NCBI RefSeq assembly: GCF_000482725.1
Contig: NZ_KI519482.1
Coordinates: 56,169-120,168, forward strand
Source of the DNA: Psychromonas arctica DSM 14288
GTDB taxonomy: Bacteria > Pseudomonadota > Gammaproteobacteria > Enterobacterales > Psychromonadaceae
Direction of reading: 5' to 3'
DNA length: 64,000 nucleotides
The translations under genes were made by a program, and so were the position numbers. The notes under the pieces were generated by a model. It worked only from the letters and a program-made list of their open reading frames with translations. It searched no databases and was not told the origin of the DNA. Positions 1 to 9,336 of this stretch are shown here, piece after piece. Within the stretch, counting starts at the first letter, position 1, and every line of letters starts with the position of its first letter.

Positions 1-863
1 AAGTAGCTGAAATGAATCGCTTTCTATCTGGTGAGATTGATATCACCTATGAGTTACCTAATGAACATTATAAACGTCTTGCAAAAGATCATGCGGAATC
101 AGTATCGATTCCTGGTAATTTGTGTTCTTACTATTATGGTTTTAATAATGCTAAAGCTCCTTTTAATGATGTGCGTGTTCGTAAAGCGCTTTCCTATGCG
201 ATTGATCGTAATGTGATCACCAAATTTTTACTTGGGCAGGGGCAAAAACCAGCTTATTTCTTAACGCCTGAAATTGTTGCTGGATTTCATCCGCAAATGC
301 CTGCTTATGGAAAACTTACTCAAAAGCAACGTGTTCAAGAAGCAAAAGATCTGTTATCAGAAGCGGGATTTAACAAACAAAACCCACTTAAATTCACACT
401 GCTATACAACACATCTGAAAACCATAAAAAAATTGCTGCTGCGATTCAATCAATGTGGAAAAAATCATTGGGTGTAGATGTGCAGTTAGAAAATCAAGAA
501 TGGAAAACGTACCTTGATACTCGCCGCCAAGGTGATTTTGATGTGACTCGCGCTGGGTGGTGTGGTGATTACAATGAAGCATCATCATTTCTTTCTTTAA
601 TGCAGAGTAATAACAGCTCAAATGATCCTAAATACAATAGTGCGGAGTACGATCAAATCATGAACAAAGCGCTATTATCTACAAATGACCAAGAACGTAA
701 TGCTTTATATGCTGAGGCGGAAGTTGTTTTAGCCAAAGATATGCCGATTGCACCTATTTATCAATATGTAAAAGCACGTTTAGTTAACCCTCATGTTGGT
801 GGTTTCCCTACTAATAACGCTGAAGATAAGATCTTTTCGAAAGACCTTTATATCAAACAGTAA
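1..863 (+). CDS. oppA: Oligopeptide ABC transporter substrate-binding protein OppA (C-terminal part)
   Basis: The reading frame is open from the left edge (frame beginning at base 3), so the N-terminal part and signal peptide lie outside the window. About 286 residues remain. They match the C-terminal lobe of periplasmic OppA: the stretch YYGFNNAKAPFNDVRVRKAL, then LLYNTSENHKK, NQEWKTYLDTRRQGDFDV and RAGWCGDYNEASSFL are hallmarks of the SBP_bac_5 family and of OppA in particular. The protein captures short peptides in the periplasm and delivers them to OppBC. It is the first gene of an opp operon with oppBCDF downstream, separated from oppB by about 100 bases holding a stem-loop. The ATG at base 12 is internal, not a start. 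Confidence 0.93.
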   Translation, partial: VAEMNRFLSGEIDITYELPNEHYKRLAKDHAESVSIPGNLCSYYYGFNNAKAPFNDVRVRKALSYAIDRNVITKFLLGQGQKPAYFLTPEIVAGFHPQMPAYGKLTQKQRVQEAKDLLSEAGFNKQNPLKFTLLYNTSENHKKIAAAIQSMWKKSLGVDVQLENQEWKTYLDTRRQGDFDVTRAGWCGDYNEASSFLSLMQSNNSSNDPKYNSAEYDQIMNKALLSTNDQERNALYAEAEVVLAKDMPIAPIYQYVKARLVNPHVGGFPTNNAEDKIFSKDLYIKQ

Positions 864-882
864 ATTCATTAATTGCTAATAC

Positions 883-921
883 ACATCAGTCGATATCACA
901 GTACAGCATATCGTCTGATGT
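883..921 (+). promoter_or_regulatory. oppA-oppB intercistronic stem-loop
   Basis: Bases 883-896 pair with 908-921 (ACATCAGTCGATAT against ATATCGTCTGATGT), 13 of 14 positions, with an 11-base loop. An AT-rich stretch follows but there is no long T tract. In peptide and sugar ABC operons such hairpins often stabilise the upstream binding-protein message or partly terminate transcription, so that the binding protein outnumbers the permease. That role is inferred here; the pairing is seen directly. Confidence 0.6.
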
Positions 922-962
922 ATTTATTAACCGTCATTTAATACACAGAAAAGAGTGCGTTT

Positions 963-1883
963 ATGTTTAAATTCATCGCTAAAAGAATTTTAGAAGCGAT
1001 CCCTACACTGTTGGTGTTGATCACTATCTCTTTTTTCTTAATGCGCTTTGCACCGGGTAACCCTTTTTCTACGGAACGCCCATTACCTCCTGAAGTGATG
1101 GAAAACATTAATGCTAAATATGGATTAGATAAATCTGTATTTGAGCAATATACGACCTACTTAACCAATGTGTTGCAAGGTGATTTCGGTCCTTCTTTTA
1201 AATATAAAGACTTTACTGTCAACGAATTAGTAGCCAGTGCGCTACCTGTTTCAGCAAAAGTTGGTGCGGCTGCTTTTGTTTTTACATTAATTATGGGGGT
1301 CGGAGTTGGGACGATAGCAGCGTTGAAGCAAAATACCTGGATAGATTATACGATCATGTCAACGGCCATGATCGGTGTTGTGATGCCCTCATTTGTACTC
1401 GCACCTGCGCTAATTTATGTTTTTTCTATCTATCTTGGTTGGTTTCCGGCGGGTGGTTGGTTAGATGGTTCTTTTCAATATATGTTTTTACCGGTGATCG
1501 GTATGTCCTTACTTTACGTGGCCACATTTGCTCGGATAACACGCGGCAGTATGATAGAAACCTTAAATAGTAACTTCATTCGCACCGCTAGAGCCAAAGG
1601 TTTGAGTTACACCTATATCGTACTTAAACATGCATTAAAACCTGCTATGTTACCTGTAGTTTCTTATATGGGACCTGCTTTTGTTGGCATTATTACCGGG
1701 TCAGTGGTGATAGAAACCATCTTTGGTTTACCGGGTATTGGTAAATTATTTGTTAATGCCGCGTTTAATCGTGATTACTCGTTAGTGATGGGCGTGACCA
1801 TTTTAATTGGCTTTTTATTCATTATATTCAATACCGTTGTTGATATTTTACTCGCGGCGATTGATCCTAAAATTCGCTATTGA
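963..1883 (+). CDS. oppB: Oligopeptide ABC transporter permease OppB
   Basis: 306 residues, the usual OppB length. It is an inner-membrane permease of the BPD_transp_1 family with about six membrane spans: the first at about residues 9-27 (ILEAIPTLLVLITISFFLM), then a periplasmic loop and a helical core. The EAA loop that docks to the ATPases is visible as RTARAKGLSYTYIVLKHALK. It pairs with OppC to form the peptide channel. The ATG at 963 is the first in frame after the intergenic stem-loop, and the family N-terminus MFKFIAKRILE fits it. oppC begins 11 bases downstream, so the two are co-transcribed. Confidence 0.96.
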   Translation: MFKFIAKRILEAIPTLLVLITISFFLMRFAPGNPFSTERPLPPEVMENINAKYGLDKSVFEQYTTYLTNVLQGDFGPSFKYKDFTVNELVASALPVSAKVGAAAFVFTLIMGVGVGTIAALKQNTWIDYTIMSTAMIGVVMPSFVLAPALIYVFSIYLGWFPAGGWLDGSFQYMFLPVIGMSLLYVATFARITRGSMIETLNSNFIRTARAKGLSYTYIVLKHALKPAMLPVVSYMGPAFVGIITGSVVIETIFGLPGIGKLFVNAAFNRDYSLVMGVTILIGFLFIIFNTVVDILLAAIDPKIRY

Positions 1884-1894
1884 TTGGGGAATAG

Positions 1895-2800
1895 ATGATG
1901 TTAACAAAAAAAGAAAATCTAGACGCGATCGAAAAATTCTCAGAAAACTTAGAGATTGAAGGGCGTAGTTTATGGAAAGATGCGCAAATTCGCTTTATGC
2001 GCAACAAAGCGGCCATGATCAGTTTAGTAATATTAACAATAATGGTGTTAGCCGTTATCTTTTTACCTATGTTTGCGGAGTTTACTTACGACGACACCGA
2101 TTGGTATGCCTTACATCAAGCTCCATCTGCCCTGCACCTTTTTGGTACCGATAGTTTAGGGCGAGACCTTTATGTCCGCACCTTAATCGGTGGTCGTATA
2201 TCGCTAATGGTGGGAGTGTTAGGTGCCTTAGTTGCGGTTTTGATTGGGACGCTTTACGGTGCTACATCGGGTTATATCGGTGGCAGAACGGACCGCATTA
2301 TGATGCGCATACTAGAGATTTTATATGCCGTACCATTTATGTTTTTAGTGATTGTGTTGGTCACTTTTTTTGGCCGAAATATTGTCTTAATATTTGTCGC
2401 TATTGGTGCGATTGCTTGGTTGGATATGGCGCGCATTGTACGTGGACAAACATTAAGTTTGCGCAGTAAAGAGTTCATTGAAGCGGCGCATGTTAGTGGG
2501 GTTAGTAATTGGAAAATTATCACCCGTCATATTGTGCCTAATGTATTAGGGATTGTGGCGGTGTACTCAACATTATTAATTCCTAGCATGATCTTAACGG
2601 AATCGTTTTTATCTTTTCTAGGTCTTGGCGTGCAAGAACCGATGACCAGTTGGGGCGCTTTGTTGCAAGAGGGGTCACAAACGATGGAAGTTGCAATTTG
2701 GCAGTTGATTTTCCCAGCCTGTTTTATGATCGTAACCTTATTTTGCTTTAATTATGTGGGTGATGGTTTACGTGATGCTTTAGACCCTAAAGACAGATAG
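1895..2800 (+). CDS. oppC: Oligopeptide ABC transporter permease OppC
   Basis: 301 residues. Second permease subunit. A cytoplasmic N-terminal region of about 40 residues (EGRSLWKDAQIRFMRNKAAM, the OppC_N type) precedes the first span at about 41-60. The periplasmic segment carries the family signature HLFGTDSLGRD. The EAA loop is EAAHVSGVSNWKIITRHIVPN. The start is either ATG at 1895 or the adjacent one at 1898, behind a GGGGA-type ribosome site at about 1886. It forms the translocation pore with OppB. oppD follows after about 85 bases with no obvious terminator. Confidence 0.96.
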   Translation: MMLTKKENLDAIEKFSENLEIEGRSLWKDAQIRFMRNKAAMISLVILTIMVLAVIFLPMFAEFTYDDTDWYALHQAPSALHLFGTDSLGRDLYVRTLIGGRISLMVGVLGALVAVLIGTLYGATSGYIGGRTDRIMMRILEILYAVPFMFLVIVLVTFFGRNIVLIFVAIGAIAWLDMARIVRGQTLSLRSKEFIEAAHVSGVSNWKIITRHIVPNVLGIVAVYSTLLIPSMILTESFLSFLGLGVQEPMTSWGALLQEGSQTMEVAIWQLIFPACFMIVTLFCFNYVGDGLRDALDPKDR

Positions 2801-2886
2801 CGTTAAGTAATAACAAATAGGTACATGGACGGATAGTAGTAAATGTTATCGGTTCACTCTACAAATAACTATTAGTGGACATAAAA

Positions 2887-3858
2887 ATGAGTTTATTAGA
2901 TGTCAAAGACTTACGTGTTGAGTTTAGCACTCAAGATGGCATGGTCACTGCGGTAAACGATTTAAACTTCTCACTTGAACCTGGTGAAACCTTAGGTATT
3001 GTGGGCGAATCAGGTTCGGGCAAGTCGCAAACAGTATTTGCAATTATGGGACTACTGGCGAAAAACGGGCTAATTAAAGGCAGTGCACAGTTTGAAGGTA
3101 AGGAGATTCTTAATTTACCTGAAGTGGCATTAAATAAAATCAGAGCAGAGCAAATTGCGATGATTTTCCAAGATCCAATGACTTCACTTAATCCTTATAT
3201 GAGAGTCAGTGAGCAACTGATGGAGGTATTGATTCTGCATAAAGGCATGAGTAAAAGTGATGCCTTTGAAGAATCAGTACGTATGTTAGAAGCGGTTAAA
3301 ATCCCCGAAGCGAGAGCACGTATTAATATGTATCCTCATGAGTTTTCAGGTGGAATGCGGCAGCGCGTCATGATTGCAATGGCATTATTATGTCGTCCCA
3401 AATTATTAATTGCCGATGAGCCCACGACTGCGCTGGATGTAACGGTACAGGCGCAAATAATGGATTTACTCAATGAGCTAAAAAAAGAGTTCAATACCGC
3501 TATCATTATGATCACACATGACCTTGGCGTTGTGGCTGGTAGTTGCGATAAAGTTTTGGTGATGTACGCGGGCCGCACCATGGAATATGGTGCTGTTGAT
3601 GATATTTTTTATCGACCAAGCCATCCTTATACAGAAGGATTGTTGAAAGCAATCCCGCGTTTAGACGCAGAGGATGGGGTGTTACCCACTATTCCAGGCA
3701 ATCCACCTAATTTATTACGTTTACCTGTGGGGTGCCCGTATCAAGAGCGTTGCCACCGCGTGACTCAAGAGTGCATGCAGAAAGCACCGCCATTAATGAC
3801 ATTTGCAGGCGATCGACAACGTGCTTGCTTTTCTGATTGGGAGAGTTGGGCGAAATGA
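2887..3858 (+). CDS. oppD: Oligopeptide ABC transporter ATP-binding protein OppD
   Basis: About 323 residues from ATG 2887; an in-frame GTG at 2875 would add four residues and is less likely. It is a cytoplasmic ABC ATPase that powers peptide import together with OppF. Walker A GESGSGKS is at residues 40-47, followed by a Q-loop ([11 protein letters not shown]), signature FSGGMRQR, Walker B LLIADEP and the switch histidine in MITHDLG. The C-terminal oligo/dipeptide domain has the usual cysteine-containing motif (GCPYQERC, then two more cysteines). Its stop overlaps the oppF start. Confidence 0.95.
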   Translation: MSLLDVKDLRVEFSTQDGMVTAVNDLNFSLEPGETLGIVGESGSGKSQTVFAIMGLLAKNGLIKGSAQFEGKEILNLPEVALNKIRAEQIAMIFQDPMTSLNPYMRVSEQLMEVLILHKGMSKSDAFEESVRMLEAVKIPEARARINMYPHEFSGGMRQRVMIAMALLCRPKLLIADEPTTALDVTVQAQIMDLLNELKKEFNTAIIMITHDLGVVAGSCDKVLVMYAGRTMEYGAVDDIFYRPSHPYTEGLLKAIPRLDAEDGVLPTIPGNPPNLLRLPVGCPYQERCHRVTQECMQKAPPLMTFAGDRQRACFSDWESWAK

Positions 3859-4853
3859 GCGAGCAAATAAAAATGGAAAAAAAACTGTTACTGGACGTTA
3901 ATAACCTAAAAGTGCATTTCGATATTGCATCTAAATCCTTATGGCCTTGGGCTAATCCCGATAAATTAAAAGCCGTTGATGGTATTAATGTGCGTTTATT
4001 TGAAGGTGAAACCCTCGGCGTTGTAGGTGAGTCCGGTTGTGGAAAGTCAACATTTGCTCGTGCCATTATTGGTTTAGTCGAGGTGACCGAAGGGGAGGTG
4101 ATGTGGTTAGGTCAAGATTTAACTAAAATGCAAGCAGTCCAGCGCCGTGAAACACGCAAAGACATTCAAATGATTTTCCAAGATCCATTAGCATCACTTA
4201 ATCCGCGTATGAATATTGGTGATATTATTGCTGAACCATTGCAAACCTTTTATCCCAAGCTAAGTAAGCAAGAGGTAAAATTACAAGTTAAAGAGATGAT
4301 GGATAAGGTAGGACTTCTGCCGAATTTGGTAAATCGCTATCCACATGAATTTTCTGGCGGTCAATGTCAACGAATTGGTATAGCACGGGCACTTATACTC
4401 AAACCTAAAATGATTATTTGTGATGAGCCCGTCTCAGCATTGGATGTTTCCATTCAAGCACAAGTAGTGAATTTATTAAAAGAGTTACAACAAGAGTTAA
4501 GCTTGAGCTTAGTGTTTATTGCACATGATCTCTCAGTGGTAAAACATATTTCCGACCGAGTATTGGTGATGTATCTTGGTAATGAAGTAGAGTTGGCTGA
4601 ATCTTCTGCTATATTTAAAAATCCTCAGCATCCTTATACTAAAGCATTGATGTCTGCTGTGCCCATTCCAGATCCTAAAATAGAACGCACTAAGGTGATC
4701 CAAATGTTAGAAGGGGATTTACCGTCGCCTATATCACCGCCTTCAGGATGTGTATTTCGAACGCGATGTCCGATTGCAACAGCGGCATGCAGTCTCGAGA
4801 AGCCTTTACTTAAAGGCTCCGCAATTCATTCCGTTGCTTGTATTCATGTCTAA
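3855..4853 (+). CDS. oppF: Oligopeptide ABC transporter ATP-binding protein OppF
   Basis: About 332 residues from ATG 3855, which overlaps the oppD stop in an ATGA arrangement typical of translational coupling. In-frame TTG codons upstream at 3837 and 3846 are less likely. ABC ATPase motifs are Walker [10 protein letters not shown]-loop [12 protein letters not shown], signature FSGGQCQR, Walker [13 protein letters not shown] and H-loop FIAHDLS. The early insertion [18 protein letters not shown] is characteristic of OppF. The C-terminus keeps the cysteine motif ([16 protein letters not shown]). Last gene of the opp operon, followed at once by a terminator. Confidence 0.95.
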   Translation: MSEQIKMEKKLLLDVNNLKVHFDIASKSLWPWANPDKLKAVDGINVRLFEGETLGVVGESGCGKSTFARAIIGLVEVTEGEVMWLGQDLTKMQAVQRRETRKDIQMIFQDPLASLNPRMNIGDIIAEPLQTFYPKLSKQEVKLQVKEMMDKVGLLPNLVNRYPHEFSGGQCQRIGIARALILKPKMIICDEPVSALDVSIQAQVVNLLKELQQELSLSLVFIAHDLSVVKHISDRVLVMYLGNEVELAESSAIFKNPQHPYTKALMSAVPIPDPKIERTKVIQMLEGDLPSPISPPSGCVFRTRCPIATAACSLEKPLLKGSAIHSVACIHV

Positions 4854-4862
4854 TAATAAAAA

Positions 4863-4887
4863 ACCGAAGCAAGCTTCGGTTTTTTTA
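4863..4887 (+). terminator. Bidirectional rho-independent terminator, oppF / purN
   Basis: ACCGAAGC (4863-4870) pairs with GCTTCGGT (4873-4880), followed by seven T on the plus strand. On the minus strand the A run at 4858-4863 becomes a T tract. It therefore serves the convergent ends of the opp operon and of purMN. Confidence 0.9.
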
Positions 4888-4943
4888 TAGATGGCAGGGG
4901 TATTAACGATTGCCACTATTAAAGTGATTAACTATCTATTTAC

Positions 4944-5597
4944 TTAATCAGCAGCGTAACCAAATTGCTGTAGTTGTTTACCATCTAAATAAGCAAATTG
5001 ATCTTGCATTTTTAAACGATCACCAACAAACCAAGAAGCAGCAAGTGCATATATTTGATGCTCTTGGGTCAATACGCGATCTGCTAGGTCCTGTGCAGTA
5101 TCTTCAGCAAAAATAGGTACTTTTGCCTGTAATACAGTAGGGCCACTGTCTAACTCTGGAGTCACAAAGTGTACCGTTGCGCCATGAGCTTCATCTCCTG
5201 CATCAATAGCACGTTGATGTGTATTGACACCTGGATATTTTGGCAACAAAGAAGGATGAATATTGAGCATCTTGCCCTGATATTGAATAACAAAATCAGA
5301 CGTTAAAATACGCATAAATCCAGCAAGCAAAATAAGATCAGGTTGTAATTGTTCTAATTCAGCTGCTAGTAGTGCGTCGTATTGCTCTCGCGATGCGACA
5401 CCTTTACTAGCAACTAAGATAGCTGGAATGTTCGCTTCTCGAGCTCGCTCTAAACCATAAGCATCTGCTTTATTGCTGATCACAGCAACAATTTCGACTT
5501 GTTGATCGTTTATTTGCTGTTTATGTAACTTATCCATGAGAGCTTGCAAGTTACTGCCGCTACCTGAAATAAGTACCACTATCTTTTTAGTCGCCAT
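4944..5597 (-). CDS. purN: Phosphoribosylglycinamide formyltransferase PurN
   Basis: 217 residues, close to the usual 212. Cytoplasmic enzyme of de novo purine synthesis that transfers formyl from 10-formyl-tetrahydrofolate to glycinamide ribonucleotide. The N-terminal phosphate-binding stretch is VLISGSGSNLQAL. The catalytic trio is present: N112 and H114 in NIHPSLLP, and D150 in VTPELDSGP. The gene lies four bases after purM on the same strand, the common gammaproteobacterial purMN operon, and ends at a shared bidirectional terminator. Confidence 0.97.
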   Translation of the reverse strand: MATKKIVVLISGSGSNLQALMDKLHKQQINDQQVEIVAVISNKADAYGLERAREANIPAILVASKGVASREQYDALLAAELEQLQPDLILLAGFMRILTSDFVIQYQGKMLNIHPSLLPKYPGVNTHQRAIDAGDEAHGATVHFVTPELDSGPTVLQAKVPIFAEDTAQDLADRVLTQEHQIYALAASWFVGDRLKMQDQFAYLDGKQLQQFGYAAD

Positions 5598-5601
5598 TGT
5601 A

Positions 5602-6642
5602 TTATTTAATCTCTACTTGAGATTCACCTTCAGCTGCATCTTCGATATGACCCAATACCCAAGCGTTTTCACCCTGTGCATTTAAGATCTCAACTGCTTT
5701 CTCTTTTTCTGCGTCAGGAACAACAATCATTAGGCCAACACCACAGTTGAACGTGCGGTACATCTCTTCTGTCTCAACGTTGCCATTTTCTTGTAACCAG
5801 TTGAAGATAGCAGGCCATTCCCAACTTTTACCGTCAACAACAGCTTTACTACCAGCTGGTAACACGCGTGGGATATTTTCCCAAAAACCACCACCTGTAA
5901 TATGCGAGATAGCATGAACAGGGCAGTTCTTGATCAACTCTAAGGTTGATTTCACGTAAATTTTAGTGGGTGTTAATAACGTATCGCCTAAAGTTGAGTC
6001 GCCAAATGGTGCACTGGTATCCGCTTTTGATACTTCTAAAATTTTACGTACTAATGAATAACCATTTGAGTGAGGACCACTTGATGCTACAGCAATAAGT
6101 GCATCACCAGCAGCAACTTTAGTTCCGTCAATCACTTCTGACTTTTCAACCACACCAACACAGAAACCAGCGATATCGTAGTCATCACCTTCATACATAC
6201 CAGGCATTTCAGCAGTTTCACCACCGATTAATGAACAGTTAGATTGTAAACAACCTTCGCCGATACCTGTTACAACGTCCGCTGCTACATCAACATCTAA
6301 CTTGCCTGTTGCATAGTAGTCTAAGAAAAATAGTGGCTCAGCACCTTGAACGATTAAGTCATTTACACACATTGCAACAAGGTCAATACCGACAGTGTCA
6401 TGTTTTTTAAGATCAATTGCTAAGCGCAATTTAGTGCCCACACCATCAGTACCTGCAACTAATAATGGCTCTTTATAACCCGTTGGTAGATGACATAAAG
6501 CGCCAAAACCACCTAGTCCGCCCATTACTTCAGGACGTTTAGTGCGTTTTGCTACACCTTTAATACGTTCAACTAATGCTGTGCCTGCGTCAATATCGAC
6601 ACCAGCGTCTTTATAGCTTAAAGAGTTTTTTTGGTTGCTCAC
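5602..6642 (-). CDS. purM: Phosphoribosylformylglycinamidine cyclo-ligase PurM (AIR synthetase)
   Basis: 346 residues when begun at the GTG whose first base is 6642, matching the usual length of about 345. A ribosome site GGGGAA sits five bases upstream of that GTG. A longer frame from 6714 would add an atypical hydrophobic extension of 24 residues and is rejected. PurM closes the imidazole ring in purine synthesis using ATP. Visible family motifs are [11 protein letters not shown] at the N-terminus, [23 protein letters not shown] and [16 protein letters not shown]. First gene of purMN. No clear PurR operator was found upstream. Confidence 0.96.
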   Translation of the reverse strand: MSNQKNSLSYKDAGVDIDAGTALVERIKGVAKRTKRPEVMGGLGGFGALCHLPTGYKEPLLVAGTDGVGTKLRLAIDLKKHDTVGIDLVAMCVNDLIVQGAEPLFFLDYYATGKLDVDVAADVVTGIGEGCLQSNCSLIGGETAEMPGMYEGDDYDIAGFCVGVVEKSEVIDGTKVAAGDALIAVASSGPHSNGYSLVRKILEVSKADTSAPFGDSTLGDTLLTPTKIYVKSTLELIKNCPVHAISHITGGGFWENIPRVLPAGSKAVVDGKSWEWPAIFNWLQENGNVETEEMYRTFNCGVGLMIVVPDAEKEKAVEILNAQGENAWVLGHIEDAAEGESQVEIK

Positions 6643-6917
6643 TTGTATTCCCCACAAAATAGAAGTTAAAAGCGATAATCGCTTTAGAAAGTTAAGGTAA
6701 AAAATTGTCGGCATTTTAACATCTATATGACACGGGTCGAATTATTTCTGAAAAGAATTGTCTGTTTTGATGAAAGTTAGGCGGAAGTGCCCCTAAATTA
6801 AGGAAATATTGTTTAATATTTCTTCCTTTTTACATATTTACTACCGGATACTTGCATTAGTAGAAGATCTGCTTATGATCCGTTACATAGTAATAAATGA
6901 AATGGTTGTATAAGTAG

Positions 6918-7967
6918 ATGAAAATGAATGTCTTGGTACGTTTCTGCGCAATAATAAGTATGCTGTTCTCAATGCCTAGTATGGCGTTACCTGAAATAAG
7001 CCCATACCAAGGTGTCGTCCCAGCACAAGATGCAACGGAAACACAATTAAGTGAACTAGCACTTAAGCAAGTATTAATAAAAGTGTCAGGTAATGTAAAC
7101 ATTAATAAGTTAGATGATAGTAAATTACTGACTAAGCAGTTAGATGCTTTACTAGCCCAATTTGGTTATCAAGAGCTAAATAATAAACGTTTCTACTATG
7201 CCCTGTTTGATAAGCGAAAAATTAATAGTGCGTTGATAGCAATGCAACAACCTATCTGGGGGGATACTCGCCCTAAACCATTAATTTGGTTAGTAGATGA
7301 AAATAAACGTTTAACTTCTGAAGACATGATAAACAGTCAGCAAGATGAAGCAGTAGCTAGCGGACTGCAACAGGCCCAATTAGAACGTGGAATTGATACA
7401 CAATTTCCATTAATCGATTTAGATGATGCATTAGTTATCTCAGCCTCAGATATCAGTGGCCGTTTTTATCAAACCGTGGCGGATGCTTCTCAACGTTATG
7501 GTGCCGAGTATTTTGTAGTTGCTAATTTGAACAAAGCAAACAATCAACAATGGCAATTAAGTTGGGAGTTAGTGCAGCATCTTGCTAAAAATAAGAATAA
7601 TCAAGTCGTGATTAAGCAAACTAATAGTGGTGATAAGGCCGTTGTTATGCAGGCGATGCTCAATCAAATTGCAGATTATTACGCGCAACGATTTGCTATT
7701 TTAGAAAATGAAGGCCAGAAAGCAACACAGGTTTTAAGTATTAATAATATTCATTCATTAGCGCATTTAATGCGTTTAAACGCATTGCTTGAAGAATTAA
7801 ATGCAGTGGATACTTTTGAAGTTATTAATATTAGTGAACAGCAAGTACAAATATCAGTGACATTAAAAGGTGGCTTAAGTAGTTTACAAAATGCCTTAAA
7901 TGCACATTCACAGTTAGAGAGTAATGGTTCGACTGTTTCTCCATTTCACTATAATTGGCAACCGTAG
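6918..7967 (+). CDS. DUF2066 domain-containing exported protein
   Basis: 349 residues with a signal peptide of about 23 residues (hydrophobic core VRFCAIISMLFSMPSMA). The rest looks like a DUF2066 protein, a family of unknown function found between purM and hda in many marine gammaproteobacteria: an early segment ELALKQVLIKVSGN, then alternating alpha/beta stretches and no enzyme motif I can recognise. It likely acts in the periplasm or envelope. hda begins eight bases after its stop, so the two share a transcript. Whether they are functionally linked is not known from the sequence. Confidence 0.75.
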   Translation: MKMNVLVRFCAIISMLFSMPSMALPEISPYQGVVPAQDATETQLSELALKQVLIKVSGNVNINKLDDSKLLTKQLDALLAQFGYQELNNKRFYYALFDKRKINSALIAMQQPIWGDTRPKPLIWLVDENKRLTSEDMINSQQDEAVASGLQQAQLERGIDTQFPLIDLDDALVISASDISGRFYQTVADASQRYGAEYFVVANLNKANNQQWQLSWELVQHLAKNKNNQVVIKQTNSGDKAVVMQAMLNQIADYYAQRFAILENEGQKATQVLSINNIHSLAHLMRLNALLEELNAVDTFEVINISEQQVQISVTLKGGLSSLQNALNAHSQLESNGSTVSPFHYNWQP

Positions 7968-7975
7968 AGTACTTA

Positions 7976-8704
7976 ATGCCTCAAGATGAATTAAGATTTC
8001 AATATCCTTTATTAGCGTTAAAGTTTCCTGATGATGAAACCTTTGCAAGCTTTTATCCAGGACAAAATGCTGAGCTATTGACGCTCCTTAAGAATAATGT
8101 GGTAGGTATTGGTGAGCCGATACTCTATATGTGGGGAGAGTCCGGTAGTGGGCGCTCCCATTTGTTGCATGCATTATGTTCCGAGGTTGATGAAAGAGGT
8201 GATAGTGTCGCTTATATTCCATTACATCATCATCGCAGTATGACCTTAGATATTTTTGAGAATATGGAAAATATCACCTTAGTTTGTATTGATAATGTGG
8301 ATGCAATTGCGGGTAATAAAGAATGGGAAAAAGCTTTATTCGATTTTTATAATCGCTGGTTAGATAATAAAGATAACCGCACTCCCGGTGCTAATTTAGT
8401 GATTGCTGCCAGTGATTTACCGAAACAAATTGGCATTGAATTGGTAGACTTAGTTTCTCGCTTAGAATGGGGGGCTTGTCATCATTTACAGTCACTTAAT
8501 GATGAGGAAAAGTTAGGTGCTTTACAATTACGAGCGCAGTTAAAAGGCATGCGTTTGCCGATTGATGTTGGACGCTTTTTGTTGAACCGACTTTCTCGTG
8601 AAATGTGTATGTTACTGAATACTTTAGATCAGTTGGACAATGCTTCCCTAGAAGCAAAACGAAAATTGACTATCCCTTTTGTCAAAGAAGTGTTGCGCTT
8701 ATAA
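7976..8704 (+). CDS. hda: DnaA regulatory inactivator Hda
   Basis: About 242 residues from ATG 7976; a TTG frame at 7955 overlaps the upstream stop and is less likely. Hda is an AAA+ protein homologous to the DnaA ATPase domain. Bound to the sliding clamp after replication starts, it makes DnaA hydrolyse ATP and so prevents re-initiation. Family features are FPDDETFASFYPGQNA, a P-loop-like GESGSGRSHLLHA, the Walker B region LVCIDNVDAI, VGRFLLNRLSREM and the C-terminal KLTIPFVKEVL. The N-terminal clamp-binding stretch reads QYPLLAL, a variant of the usual QL-x-L-x-L. Confidence 0.95.
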   Translation: MPQDELRFQYPLLALKFPDDETFASFYPGQNAELLTLLKNNVVGIGEPILYMWGESGSGRSHLLHALCSEVDERGDSVAYIPLHHHRSMTLDIFENMENITLVCIDNVDAIAGNKEWEKALFDFYNRWLDNKDNRTPGANLVIAASDLPKQIGIELVDLVSRLEWGACHHLQSLNDEEKLGALQLRAQLKGMRLPIDVGRFLLNRLSREMCMLLNTLDQLDNASLEAKRKLTIPFVKEVLRL

Positions 8705-8740
8705 GTGAATGCTTAAAAATGATTGTTTTTTTGTAAGCTC

Positions 8741-8760
8741 ACTCATATAGATGAGTTTAT
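8741..8760 (+). terminator. Possible weak terminator after hda
   Basis: ACTCAT (8741-8746) and ATGAGT (8751-8756) form a six-base stem with a four-base loop, followed by TTATTTTG. The stem is short and the T tract interrupted, so this is only a possible hda terminator. Confidence 0.35.
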
Positions 8761-8894
8761 TTTGATATAAATTAATGAAACTTAGTATAGAAAGGATTAT
8801 AACTGTCTGAATTCAGTTCATAACTCGAAGTCATTTTCACTGATTGATTTCTCTGGTATGAATTTCTCATATTATATTGCAAGGAAACATAAAC

Positions 8895-9290
8895 ATGAAA
8901 AAATTCATTGTGTTGGTCTGTGGTGTGTTGATGACAGCTGGTACTTTTGCCACTGAAACTGATAGCTCAATAATAGTCATAGATAAAAAGACCGAAAAAG
9001 TAGTACGCAAAAATACTGAAAAGTTAAAAAACTTTAAAGGTAACTTTTCTACTGAAACGGACAAAGCGGGTAATAAAGTAGAGAATAGCTCAGAAAAATT
9101 GATAAAGTTTAAAGGTGACAAAGTTAAAGGTAACAAGGTTAAAGCTGCCTCCGCTGAACAAGTCTCTGCTAAAAATGAATTACTCTTCGATAAAATGGAC
9201 TCTGATGCTGATGGTATGATTTCAAAGGCTGAGTATATGCATTTTAAAGCGCAGCAATTAACCATTCAAAACGCTAAAAAGAGCCAATAG
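8895..9290 (+). CDS. Small exported EF-hand protein
   Basis: 131 residues from ATG 8895, with ribosome site AAGGA at 8881-8885; a TTG frame from 8877 is not needed. The N-terminal MKKFIVLVCGVLMTAGTFA is a clear signal peptide, so the product is periplasmic or secreted. Two similar lysine-rich stretches follow, EKLKNFKGN and EKLIKFKGD, about 35 residues apart. Near the C-terminus there is one EF-hand-type calcium loop, DSDADGMISKAE, with the expected D-x-D-x-D-G spacing and a final glutamate. The gene stands alone between hda and a strong terminator. Specific function unknown; calcium binding is inferred from the loop. Confidence 0.75.
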   Translation: MKKFIVLVCGVLMTAGTFATETDSSIIVIDKKTEKVVRKNTEKLKNFKGNFSTETDKAGNKVENSSEKLIKFKGDKVKGNKVKAASAEQVSAKNELLFDKMDSDADGMISKAEYMHFKAQQLTIQNAKKSQ

Positions 9291-9336
9291 TTGAATTAAG
9301 TCTTGAAATCAAGAGTTGAAATTAAAGTGTGAGTCG

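Noticed and set aside
12..14. ATG at base 12 as the start of the first gene
   Set aside because: The frame is open to the left edge and the protein lacks its signal peptide and N-terminal lobe, so this methionine is internal.
6643..6714. 24-residue N-terminal extension of PurM
   Set aside because: Atypical for the family, while GTG 6642 has a well-placed GGGGAA and gives the normal length.
6803..6822. Hairpin GAAATATT/AATATTTC upstream of purM as an operator
   Set aside because: AT-rich eight-base stem with no match to the PurR consensus; too weak to call.
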